Below, one piece after another: positions 22,080 to 29,944 of a DNA stretch of 64,000 nt. Origin of the DNA: Roseburia hominis (GTDB lineage: Bacteria > Bacillota > Clostridia > Lachnospirales > Lachnospiraceae); the NCBI GenBank assembly GCA_040702975.1, contig CP159990.1, positions 2,356,001 to 2,420,000 of the forward strand, in the 5' to 3' direction. A program made the translations under genes and the position numbers. Within the stretch, counting starts at the first letter, position 1. The number at the start of each line of letters is the position of its first letter. The notes under the pieces are model-generated. The model worked only from the letters and a program-made list of their open reading frames with translations. It had not been told where the DNA came from and ran no database searches.

Positions 22080-24788
22080 ATGGGAAACACACCGGGAGTT
22101 GTTGTGAGAAATAAATTTGTCGCTCCTACGGGAACGAAAGGATTTGGTAATTATCTGTGGTATAAAGACCGTGCAGAAGCTAAAAGAGAAAGCGTATTAA
22201 AAAAGCAGGAACAATTTGAAGAGTATATGGAGTCCTATATGGGAAATCCTGAAAAATCGACGGGGTTATTTACGGCAAAGCGGGACAGCCTGTCAAAAGC
22301 AGAAATGAAAAAATGGCAGGGGATATTTGAAAAAGCGCAGGCGAATGGCTCTTTGTTATGGCAGCCGATTATCAGTTTTGATAATTCTTTTTTGGAAGAG
22401 AATGGCATGTACCGTTCCTCAGACCACTGGCTGGATGAGATACATATGCGTGAATATGTCCGCAATGGAGTGAAACGGATGCTGCATAATGAGAATTTAG
22501 ATCATGCAGTGTGGGTCGGCTCATTTCATTATAATACAGATAATATTCATGTACATTTGGCTATAGTAGAGCCGATGCCTACCCGAAGGAAAAAACTGTA
22601 TGAACGTGATGGGAAAATGCAGGAAGAAATCGTTGGAAAGTTTAAACCATCATCGATTAAGAAATGCCGGAGTTATATCACAAATTCCATACTTGGGGAA
22701 AAGAAGATGAATATTCAGATTAACGACTTGATTCGAAAATCCATCGTGGCAAAGAAAAAGGAGACGATTCTTCATACAGATGTAATGTTTCAGCATGAGT
22801 TTCTGACTATTTATGACCAGCTGCCGAAGAACAAGAGCTACTGGAATTATAATAATTCGCATATGCGCGCGTTAAAGCCGTTAATTGATGACCTGAGCCT
22901 GCGGTTTATCCAGAAGTACCAATTAAAAGAATTTTTGGAACTTAAAGAACTTATACGGGAACAGAATGACGTTTACCATAAGCTGTATGGGAAAAGTAAT
23001 AGTAATGCAGATTATTTGTTTCATAAGACGGAAGATTTATATGCCCGGCTTGGAAATGCTATTTTGAAAGAGATGAAGGCATATGATAAGGAATTACAAG
23101 AGGAGAGTTTACTAAAAAAGATACCGGAAGAAATTCAGTATGGTGATATGCCGGAAATACAGACTATATCTGATGATGTATTGGAAGAGTATGGAAGCAG
23201 CATTGAAGATATCATAGATTACCCGGATGAAGATACATATTTGGAATGGACGAAAGAATATAAAGCGGCTAGAAAATTTTTGTATGGGACGAAAGAAGAA
23301 GCGCCTCAGCTGGATCGGGCTTTTGTAGAAATGTCTTTAGAGGCAGAACGCGGGAATGTGCTGGCGATGTATGATTTGGGTGATATGTTTTATCATGGAC
23401 GCTGGACAGAGATGAATGAGGAAAAGGCGTCTCTTTATTATGAACAATCCTTTCGTGGTTTAATGGAATTGGATAAGAACGGTGTAAAGAGTGAGAAGAA
23501 AGAATTACTTGAAAATTATGTCTCCTATCGGATTGGCAGAATGTATCAGAGCGGAAAAGGAGTGAAACAGGATTACGGGCAGGCATTTTCTTATTATGAA
23601 AAAAGCAATTCAAAATATGCGAGGTATTCACAGGGACTTTTGTGGCGTGATGGCTGTGGTGTGGAAAAGAACCTACATGCAGCATTTGAAATGTTTGGAC
23701 AAGCAGCTAAAGATTCTATGCCGTATGCGGATTATGAACTTGGAAAGATGTATGAGAAGGGAGTAGGAACAGGGAAGGATATTGAGAAGGCCGGAGAACA
23801 TTACAAAAAGGCACTTTCAGGATTTGTGAAAATATTGGAAGAACGGCCGGACGATAAACTCTATTATAGGGTTGGGGCTATGTATGAAAAAGGGCAGGGG
23901 AGTGAGCGGAATTTGCCGGAAGCGGTCCGTTGCTATGAAAAGGCGGCTTACTTTGGAAATGTTTATGCAAATGTGGCATTAGGAAGAATCTATGCAGAAA
24001 GCGGTGAAATTGATAAAGTGAAATTGGCGGTCCGGTATCTTGAAAGCGCAAGTGAACACAACCAAGTGGAGGCACAATATGCATTAGGGAAGTTGTACTT
24101 AAGAGAACTCCCGGGAATACAAGATTATGAAAAGGCAGAACATTATCTGTCTCTTTCTGCAAAGCAGGGAAATCCGTATGCACAGTACATGTTGGGAAAA
24201 ATGTATTTGAAAGTACCGGAAATGCTAGACTACAGGAAAGCCGAACAATACTTGAAACAGTCGGCGGCGAAAGGGTTTGAATATGCAGACTACCAACTTG
24301 GCAGGCTGTACTCCTATAAGCAGTCTGATTTATATAATCCGGAGAAAGCGGAAAGTTATTTGAGAAGATTAGCTGAAAATGGAAATGATATGAGCCGCTT
24401 TGCATTAGGACAGTTATATCGTGATAAAGACAGTCCGTTATATAATCGCAGCAAAGCGATGGAATGTTTTAGGCCGCTTGCAGAGAGCGGTAACGAATAT
24501 GCACAGCTACAACTGGGAAGTTTGTATCTCCAGGGCGGCCAGTCAAGAAAAGAGCTTCGGATGGCCGAATATTGGTTCAAACAGGCAAAGAGCCTGGGAA
24601 ATGAATATGCAGATAATTTTTTGAAAAGTTTAAAACAGAAAAGCAATATGCAGTTAAAAGGACATGAAGGTGTAAAGCTGTCAAGAGCAATTTCCCGGCT
24701 ACAGGGAGAGGTAAGAAGAGAGAGCAGGCGTGCGCTCCAGGAATACGAATTTGAACAATCTATGGAACAGGAGATTCGAGTCCGTTGA
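22080..24788 (+). CDS. MobL/MobP-type relaxase fused to Sel1 repeats
   Basis: 902 residues from ATG 22080 (GGAGG five bases upstream); a longer frame runs back into the repeat array and is rejected. Residues 1 to about 330 are a MobL-like relaxase: MGNTPGVVVRNKFV, KAEMKKWQGIFEKA, HAVWVGSFHYNTDNIHVHLAI with the metal-binding HVH at about 157-159. The catalytic Tyr is not assigned. About residues 428-840 hold eleven Sel1-type repeats (for example AQYMLGKMYLK, ADYELGKMYEKGVGTGKDIEKA), forming a superhelical protein-binding scaffold. The C-terminus is basic and Gln/Glu-rich. It should nick oriT and be piloted through the VirD4 channel encoded at the left. Confidence 0.82.
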   Translation: MGNTPGVVVRNKFVAPTGTKGFGNYLWYKDRAEAKRESVLKKQEQFEEYMESYMGNPEKSTGLFTAKRDSLSKAEMKKWQGIFEKAQANGSLLWQPIISFDNSFLEENGMYRSSDHWLDEIHMREYVRNGVKRMLHNENLDHAVWVGSFHYNTDNIHVHLAIVEPMPTRRKKLYERDGKMQEEIVGKFKPSSIKKCRSYITNSILGEKKMNIQINDLIRKSIVAKKKETILHTDVMFQHEFLTIYDQLPKNKSYWNYNNSHMRALKPLIDDLSLRFIQKYQLKEFLELKELIREQNDVYHKLYGKSNSNADYLFHKTEDLYARLGNAILKEMKAYDKELQEESLLKKIPEEIQYGDMPEIQTISDDVLEEYGSSIEDIIDYPDEDTYLEWTKEYKAARKFLYGTKEEAPQLDRAFVEMSLEAERGNVLAMYDLGDMFYHGRWTEMNEEKASLYYEQSFRGLMELDKNGVKSEKKELLENYVSYRIGRMYQSGKGVKQDYGQAFSYYEKSNSKYARYSQGLLWRDGCGVEKNLHAAFEMFGQAAKDSMPYADYELGKMYEKGVGTGKDIEKAGEHYKKALSGFVKILEERPDDKLYYRVGAMYEKGQGSERNLPEAVRCYEKAAYFGNVYANVALGRIYAESGEIDKVKLAVRYLESASEHNQVEAQYALGKLYLRELPGIQDYEKAEHYLSLSAKQGNPYAQYMLGKMYLKVPEMLDYRKAEQYLKQSAAKGFEYADYQLGRLYSYKQSDLYNPEKAESYLRRLAENGNDMSRFALGQLYRDKDSPLYNRSKAMECFRPLAESGNEYAQLQLGSLYLQGGQSRKELRMAEYWFKQAKSLGNEYADNFLKSLKQKSNMQLKGHEGVKLSRAISRLQGEVRRESRRALQEYEFEQSMEQEIRVR

Positions 24789-24821
24789 TTTTGCGGACCA
24801 TTGAGGCGAGAAAGGTGATCG

Positions 24822-24839
24822 CGTGACAGAAATGTCACG
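24822..24839. promoter_or_regulatory. Palindrome copy upstream of parAB, forward orientation
   Basis: CGTGACAGAAATGTCACG, identical to the array unit; 79 bases before the parA -35 box. Confidence 0.85.
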
Positions 24840-24857
24840 CAAAGAGGCTGTAAAGGA

Positions 24858-24875
24858 CGTGACATTTCTGTCACG
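24858..24875. promoter_or_regulatory. Palindrome copy upstream of parAB, reverse orientation
   Basis: CGTGACATTTCTGTCACG is the reverse complement of the array unit, the only copy with the opposite centre. Its start is 36 bases from that of the neighbouring copy, the same period as in the main array. Confidence 0.85.
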
Positions 24876-24917
24876 GGGCAAAGCCAAGATGTGCTGCAAA
24901 ATTTTACTTCAAAACTA

Positions 24918-24946
24918 TTGACATCATAATTGTATAACACTATAAT
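24918..24946 (+). promoter_or_regulatory. Consensus promoter of parAB
   Basis: TTGACA (24918-24923), exactly 17 bases, TATAAT (24941-24946): a perfect sigma-A promoter. The palindrome pair lies 43-96 bases upstream of the -35 box. Confidence 0.88.
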
Positions 24947-24981
24947 ATAAACACAATTTAAAAATGAAGAAGGGGATATAA

Positions 24982-25854
24982 ATGAGGAGAATGAAAACAA
25001 TAGCAATTCTCAATAACAAAGGAGGAGTCGGAAAATCAGTGACTGCCACAACTCTTTCGGCGATTATGGGAGTTGAGTTTGATAAGAAGGTTCTGCTTGT
25101 AGATGATGATCCACAGGCAAATTCAAGTAAGATTATGGGGTTTACGGGGAGAAGAGCAAAAAACTATTCTTTGCGCGAAAAGATAGAGCAAAAGGTGGCT
25201 CTCTGTGAAAATACATTGGAGGACGTCCTGCTTGACCCGGAAAAAGATATCCACGATTGTATTGTACATACACGGTTTGAACAGGTAGATTTGCTGCCCG
25301 CTTACCTTACGCTCTCAGAGGCGGAAAACAAGCTGCTTAGTGACGTTAGCCTTCCGCAACAGTTCAGACTGAAAATGCAGTTGGAGAAAGTAAAAGGTGA
25401 ATACGATTATTGTATTATAGACTGTGGGCCGGGCGTCTCTTTGCTGAATATAAATGCCCTGGTTGCTGCAGATGGCGTCCTGATTCCCAGTAAGAGTGAT
25501 GAGAGTTCCAGGGACGGGATAGCAAATATCATGCACCTTATTAAGACTGTACAGAGTTATAATCTTAATTTGAAACTCTCCGGATGCTTTTTAGTGCAAT
25601 ATGATAAAAGGAAGCGTATCTGTCAGGAAGCGTGGGCAGACTGTCAGGAAGCATTGGGAGATAAATTCCTTCCCTGGACAATACGGCAGAATACTTGTGC
25701 AGAGCAGGCACCGGGAAAAGTCAAAACTTTATATGAACTTGATAAGAAGAGTGATTCAGTTTATAATTATATTTGGATTGCGCGATATTTAATGGAACGT
25801 AATGGTAAAAAAGTGCTGAAAGAATACATGGAGGAAATGCAGCATGAAATTTAA
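24982..25854 (+). CDS. parA: ParA-type partition ATPase
   Basis: 290 residues. The deviant Walker A NKGGVGKSVTATTL (residues 10-23), VLLVDDDPQANSS (Walker A'), and YDYCIIDCGPGVSLLNINAL are all intact, so this is an active ParA/Soj-type ATPase. AAGGGGA precedes ATG 24982; ATG 24991 is a less likely alternative. It overlaps parB by 11 bases. It should move or position the element DNA with ParB. No N-terminal helix-turn-helix is present, so it is of the short (type Ib or Soj-like) class and any autoregulation would come from another protein. Confidence 0.9.
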   Translation: MRRMKTIAILNNKGGVGKSVTATTLSAIMGVEFDKKVLLVDDDPQANSSKIMGFTGRRAKNYSLREKIEQKVALCENTLEDVLLDPEKDIHDCIVHTRFEQVDLLPAYLTLSEAENKLLSDVSLPQQFRLKMQLEKVKGEYDYCIIDCGPGVSLLNINALVAADGVLIPSKSDESSRDGIANIMHLIKTVQSYNLNLKLSGCFLVQYDKRKRICQEAWADCQEALGDKFLPWTIRQNTCAEQAPGKVKTLYELDKKSDSVYNYIWIARYLMERNGKKVLKEYMEEMQHEI

Positions 25855-26827
25855 ACAGGGCATGATGAGAAAAACAGAGACCCCGGAAGTAGAGATCGGA
25901 AACGGACTGCTCAGTGGGATATCCCAGAAATATAAAAATGTTGATAATCTGACTATGGATATCGTATATGTAACAGAAGAAAAAATCGCATATAATCCGC
26001 TGAACCGTGATGTCAGTAAAAATGATATTGAAGAGATGGCGCAGTTGATCGCTATGAATCATGGATTAGAACAACCGTTGGTATTAAGAGATTATACAGA
26101 AAAGGATGGTGAGGAAGATTTCGAATATATACTTTTGACAGGCGAGAGACGGCTGCGTGCGATTCGCCTCAATAAAGAGAGAGGAATCATGACAGATTAT
26201 CAGATTCCCTGCTATATCAAAGAACTTGATGATATACCACTTCCGCTGGATGATGACCTAAAGGAAGAGTTTGCTATTGCAGTATCGAATAAGTATCGGG
26301 AGAAGACAGATGGCGATTTATATTTGGAGTCTCAGCGCTGGCGTAAAATATACAAGGCATTAAAGGCTGCTGGAGAGAGTTATATTGATTACACTGATCA
26401 GGAAGGGAATGTGATAGAACAGAAAAATATTTCCGGGAAAAGAGTGCGGGAATTGGTCGCAGCAGAAATGGGAATCAGTGTTGGGACAGAGCAGAAATTG
26501 GAGGAGGTAGAACGGAAGGGAGCGGAGGAAGTAAAGGCCGCTCTTCTGGCTGGGAAAGCCACTTTGGAAACGGCACATGCTCTATCCAAACTGGAGCCGG
26601 AAGAACAGAGGAAGATTGTAGAACAGGCGGAAGATGTCATTGAAAAAAAAGATGTCCAGAAGCATGTTGAGAGGAAGGAAAAAGAAATTGCGCTAACGCG
26701 CGAAGCCTGGAATGAGGATATTCGGCCGATTGAGGAAGCCTTGGATTGTGGAAAGGTCATGTTAAAAGAAAGTAAGATGAAGCAATATGAAAAAGCGATA
26801 CAAACATTAAAAAAATTGATTCAATAG
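25844..26827 (+). CDS. parB: ParB/Noc-like partition protein
   Basis: 327 residues. The ParB N-terminal domain is visible: IAYNPLNRDVSKNDIEEMAQ, GLEQPLVLRDY, YILLTGERRLRAIRLNKERG (residues about 48-120, with the GERRxRA box for CTP). A helical DNA-binding domain follows (GKRVRELVAAEMGISVGTEQ, LLAGKATLETAHALSKL), then a coiled-coil C-terminus rich in Lys and Glu. It is the obvious candidate to bind the nearby palindromes. Confidence 0.88.
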   Translation: MKFKQGMMRKTETPEVEIGNGLLSGISQKYKNVDNLTMDIVYVTEEKIAYNPLNRDVSKNDIEEMAQLIAMNHGLEQPLVLRDYTEKDGEEDFEYILLTGERRLRAIRLNKERGIMTDYQIPCYIKELDDIPLPLDDDLKEEFAIAVSNKYREKTDGDLYLESQRWRKIYKALKAAGESYIDYTDQEGNVIEQKNISGKRVRELVAAEMGISVGTEQKLEEVERKGAEEVKAALLAGKATLETAHALSKLEPEEQRKIVEQAEDVIEKKDVQKHVERKEKEIALTREAWNEDIRPIEEALDCGKVMLKESKMKQYEKAIQTLKKLIQ

Positions 26828-26846
26828 ATCGGAAAGGGGCGGATAG

Positions 26847-27191
26847 ATGAAGAATAAAATTTGTTATTATACAACTTATGGATTAAAAATAGCAGCTCTC
26901 AAACATGCGGGTGAAATGGGGATTGAGAATTCGGCATTTGCGAATCTGGCAATCAATAAATTCCTTAAAGGCGATCAGGAAATCAATCCGGAATTTTTGA
27001 TTAAAAAAAGGACAGATCCGGATTATGTGGCCAGAGACCAAATGGATCAGATTATTATCCCGGAGGAAACGAAAGCAAAGCTGCAGGAAGTCGCTAAAAG
27101 GTATAAATGTTCTATGGCGATCATCGTTTTCCAGGCCATGTATGATATGTGTTTTGAGATTGAGATCAATTCAGGAAGGGTTCAGTTATAG
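26847..27191 (+). CDS. Small DNA-binding-like protein, third gene of the par operon
   Basis: 114 residues, GGAAAGGGG upstream, 19 bases after parB. Two similar halves (GLKIAALKHAGEMGIENSAF and TKAKLQEVAKRYKCSMAIIV) each resemble an RHH-type helix pair, and the second follows DQIIIPEE, a likely beta strand. It may be a regulator of the par operon or a third partition component. No known family assigned. Confidence 0.6.
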   Translation: MKNKICYYTTYGLKIAALKHAGEMGIENSAFANLAINKFLKGDQEINPEFLIKKRTDPDYVARDQMDQIIIPEETKAKLQEVAKRYKCSMAIIVFQAMYDMCFEIEINSGRVQL

Positions 27192-27203
27192 GGAGGTGTG
27201 ACT

Positions 27204-28013
27204 ATGAAATGGAGAGCAAGATTTTTGAGATGCACGATGGTAGTTCTGTTAATGATGGCGCTTATGTTAGGGTGTGGTGCACCTGGAGCAGAAGAAAACT
27301 CGGTTGCAGCGTCAAACAAAGTCGAAGATGAAAAAGATGTGGTCAGTGTGAAGCCACAGAAACAGATAAGCAAATCGGACAACGGTGAAAACATGGGAGC
27401 AGAAGAACCAGAGGGCGAAAAGCCGACAGGCGAGAAAGATAAAACAGTATCAACAACAAAATCAGATAAGGCGGATAAAGCGCAGACAGCAAGTGTGGAT
27501 AAGCCGGAGCCGGGTAGTAAAAAGACCGTTACCAAGGATACGGATAACAGCGAAACGAAGAAACCTGATAAGAGTAGCAGTAATAATAACACTGGGACAA
27601 ATAATAAACCTTCCTCTAAGCCATCTCAACCATCCAAGCCTTCTAAACCGGAGCATCAGCATAGCTGGGAGGTAAATTATAAGACCGTCCATCATGATGC
27701 ACAGTATGAAGAACGATGGGTACAGGATTCAGCAGCATGGGATGAGTATGTGCCGATTTACGAATATGTTGAAAAAAATGTATGCAATGTATGTGGTCAA
27801 TATATCGAAGGAAGTCCGGCAGATCATGCAAAGAAACATGCCCTTGCGGGCGAAGGTGGGGGACATCATTCTGAATGGATTCAAGTACAGAAAGGGACCG
27901 AAAAGATTCATCATGAAGCTACAGGGCATTACGAGAAAATACAAACACAAAAAGCATATGATGAAAAAGTGCAGGACGGCTATGTGTGTCCTGGATGTGG
28001 AGCCAGGAAATAG
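27204..28013 (+). CDS. Lipoprotein with C-terminal CxxC zinc-ribbon-like domain, copy 1
   Basis: 269 residues. ATG 27204 follows GGGAGGTG. Lipoprotein signal RARFLRCTMVVLLMMALMLG with the lipobox Cys in LGCG. A long low-complexity Lys/Asp/Ser/Pro linker (about residues 35-150) tethers a C-terminal domain with His-rich YKTVHHDAQYEERWVQ, CNVCGQYI and CPGCGARK, two CxxC pairs that could bind one zinc or form disulfides. Strongly similar to the next gene. Not recognised; surface-exposed, perhaps for contact, exclusion or adhesion. Confidence 0.72.
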   Translation: MKWRARFLRCTMVVLLMMALMLGCGAPGAEENSVAASNKVEDEKDVVSVKPQKQISKSDNGENMGAEEPEGEKPTGEKDKTVSTTKSDKADKAQTASVDKPEPGSKKTVTKDTDNSETKKPDKSSSNNNTGTNNKPSSKPSQPSKPSKPEHQHSWEVNYKTVHHDAQYEERWVQDSAAWDEYVPIYEYVEKNVCNVCGQYIEGSPADHAKKHALAGEGGGHHSEWIQVQKGTEKIHHEATGHYEKIQTQKAYDEKVQDGYVCPGCGARK

Positions 28014-28046
28014 GTTGTCAGTGTGGGAATAATGGGATGTGTAACT

Positions 28047-28874
28047 ATGAAATGGAGAACAAGGTTTTTGAGATGCGCGATGGCCGTTCTATTAACGGTA
28101 GCGCTTGTGTTAGGGTGTGGTGCACCTGGAGCAGAAGAAAACTCGGTTGCAGCGTCAAACAAAGTCGAAGATGAAAAAGATGTGGTTGGTGTGATGCCAC
28201 AGAAGCAGATAAGCAAATCGGACAGTGGTGAAAACATGGGAGTAGAAACTGTGGAGGAAGCAGAAGAACCAGAGGGAGAAAAGTCGACAGGCGAGAAAGA
28301 TAAAACAGTATCAACGACCAAGTCAGATATGGCGGATAAAGCGCAGACAGTAAGTGTGGATAAGCCGGAGTCCGGTAATAAAAAAACCGTTACCAAGGAT
28401 ACGGATAACAGCAAAACGAAGAAACCTGATAAGAGTAGCAGTAATAATAACACTGGGACAAATAATAAACCTTCCTCTAAGCCATCTCAACCATCCAAGC
28501 CTTCTAAACCGGAGCATCAGCATAGCTGGGAGGTAAATTATAAGACCGTCCATCATGATGCACAGTATGAAGAACGATGGGTACAGGATTCGGTAGCATG
28601 GGATGAGTATGTGCCGATTTATGAAACGGTTTATAAGAATGTTTGTAATCAGTGCGGGGAAGATATAACAGGCTGCGAATCCGCGCATAATAAAGCGCAT
28701 GCATTAGAAGGTGGAAATGGTGGATGGCATTCTGAATGGGTTCAAGTGCAGACGGGAACAGAAAAGATTCATCATGAAGCTACTGGACATTACGAGAAAA
28801 TACAAACACAAAAAGCATATGATGAGAAAGAGCAGGATGGTTATGTGTGCTCTGGCTGTGGAGCCAAGAAATAG
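28047..28874 (+). CDS. Lipoprotein with C-terminal CxxC domain, copy 2
   Basis: 275 residues, a tandem duplicate of the preceding lipoprotein. Signal, linker and tail align almost throughout (GCGAPGAEENSVAASNKVED is identical in both). The differences concentrate in a short insert (VETVEEAEE) and in the region around the first CxxC: CNVCGQYIEGSPADHAKKHA in copy 1 versus CNQCGEDITGCESAHNKAHA here. Duplication with a diverged metal-site segment suggests recent copying followed by change in the binding part. Confidence 0.72.
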   Translation: MKWRTRFLRCAMAVLLTVALVLGCGAPGAEENSVAASNKVEDEKDVVGVMPQKQISKSDSGENMGVETVEEAEEPEGEKSTGEKDKTVSTTKSDMADKAQTVSVDKPESGNKKTVTKDTDNSKTKKPDKSSSNNNTGTNNKPSSKPSQPSKPSKPEHQHSWEVNYKTVHHDAQYEERWVQDSVAWDEYVPIYETVYKNVCNQCGEDITGCESAHNKAHALEGGNGGWHSEWVQVQTGTEKIHHEATGHYEKIQTQKAYDEKEQDGYVCSGCGAKK

Positions 28875-28905
28875 ACCGTTAGTGCGGGGATAAGGAGATG
28901 TGGAA

Positions 28906-29262
28906 ATGAAGCCGCAGCTAAAAAACTTTGTAAGCTCTGACGATGCTGTAAAATACTTGACAAGTATTATAGTTTGTCTAATTTGCTATCATATGCTTTA
29001 TGTGATTTATTGTTCTGATTCGGGGATAGGCTTTTTGATTATGATTTTTTGTAGCTGCTATGCTGGGAAGAAGTTGTCTTTTTCGAAAGACAAATCAGAC
29101 CCGATTTTCGTAATGATGTGTCCCAAGGGAGGGCTTTTTGGAGTTTTTGTCAGAATTATAATGTCAATAATCATGGGATTTTTGATTACTCCAATATTCT
29201 TGGGAAGAGATGCGGGAGAAAAGATGTATGGAATATGGATACGTGAGAGTGTCAACGGATAA
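28906..29262 (+). CDS. Small membrane protein
   Basis: 118 residues; AAGGAG eight bases before ATG 28906. Two hydrophobic segments near the N-terminus (YLTSIIVCLICYHMLYVIYC and IGFLIMIFCSCYAG) and a third near the C-terminus (LFGVFVRIIMSIIMGFLITP). Overlaps the resolvase by 35 bases in another frame. Function unknown. Confidence 0.6.
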   Translation: MKPQLKNFVSSDDAVKYLTSIIVCLICYHMLYVIYCSDSGIGFLIMIFCSCYAGKKLSFSKDKSDPIFVMMCPKGGLFGVFVRIIMSIIMGFLITPIFLGRDAGEKMYGIWIRESVNG

Positions 29263-29830
29263 ACAGAATGTAGAGCGCCAGATAGCCAGTATGGAACAGG
29301 CAGGTGTAAAACCAGAGAATATCTATATTGATCGTTATACAGGTGCAAGTTTTGATAGACCTGAGTATAGAAAGATTCTGAATAAACTGAAAAAAGATGA
29401 TGTAATGTTTGTCGACGATCTGTTTCGGTTCGGCCGGGATTACGAAGAGATTAAGAAAAACTGGGAGTATATAAATAAAGAGTTAAAGGTGGATATTGTC
29501 GTGATTGACATGCCGATACTGGATACCAGGCAGTATAAAGACCTGGTAGGAACTTTAATTAGCGACATTGTGTTGAGTTTATTAAGCTATTGCGCGCAGC
29601 ACTCGCGAGAAAATATGCTGCGGGAACAGGCGAATGGAATAAAGAAAGCAAAGGAGAGAGGCGTAGTGTTTGGAAGACCAAGAAAAATAACGATGGAAGA
29701 ATTTGGAATTGAATACCAGAGAGTATTAACAGGAACTGCAACTGTGCAGGAATTATCAGATGAAATGGATATCAGTAAAACGACATATTACAGATATCTT
29801 AAGAAACTACAAGAACTTAAAAATAGTTAG
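29228..29830 (+). CDS. Small serine recombinase (resolvase/invertase)
   Basis: 200 residues. The N-terminal catalytic domain has YGYVRVSTDKQNVERQIASM with the nucleophile Ser in RVST, FVDDLFRFGRDYEE and the long helix region SLLSYCAQHSRENMLREQANGI; the C-terminal helix-turn-helix is VQELSDEMDISKTTYYRYLK. Size and order fit Tn3-type resolvases. With parAB, toxin-antitoxin and relaxase it probably resolves multimers of the element; alternatively it is a DNA invertase. ATG 29228 is favoured by GGGAG at about nine bases. Confidence 0.88.
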   Translation: MEYGYVRVSTDKQNVERQIASMEQAGVKPENIYIDRYTGASFDRPEYRKILNKLKKDDVMFVDDLFRFGRDYEEIKKNWEYINKELKVDIVVIDMPILDTRQYKDLVGTLISDIVLSLLSYCAQHSRENMLREQANGIKKAKERGVVFGRPRKITMEEFGIEYQRVLTGTATVQELSDEMDISKTTYYRYLKKLQELKNS

Positions 29831-29848
29831 TGATATAGTGAAGCCAAG

Positions 29849-29882
29849 GCATATCAGGATTCAAAAACTGGTATGCTTTTTC
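29849..29882 (+). terminator. Rho-independent terminator after the resolvase
   Basis: GCATATCAG and CTGGTATGC form a 9-bp stem (one G-T pair) followed by TTTTTC. Confidence 0.75.
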
Positions 29883-29887
29883 TGTTT

Positions 29888-29916
29888 TTGACAGAGTAAG
29901 CAACATTTTATACAAT
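29888..29916 (+). promoter_or_regulatory. Promoter of the transposase gene
   Basis: TTGACA (29888-29893), 17 bases, TACAAT (29911-29916), 28 bases before ATG 29945. Confidence 0.7.
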
Positions 29917-29944
29917 AGACTAAAAGAGAATTGGAGGTCGTTGT

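Noticed and set aside
27182..28453. Minus-strand frames across both duplicated lipoprotein genes
   Set aside because: Same frame repeated because the genes are duplicates; antisense to clear lipoproteins.
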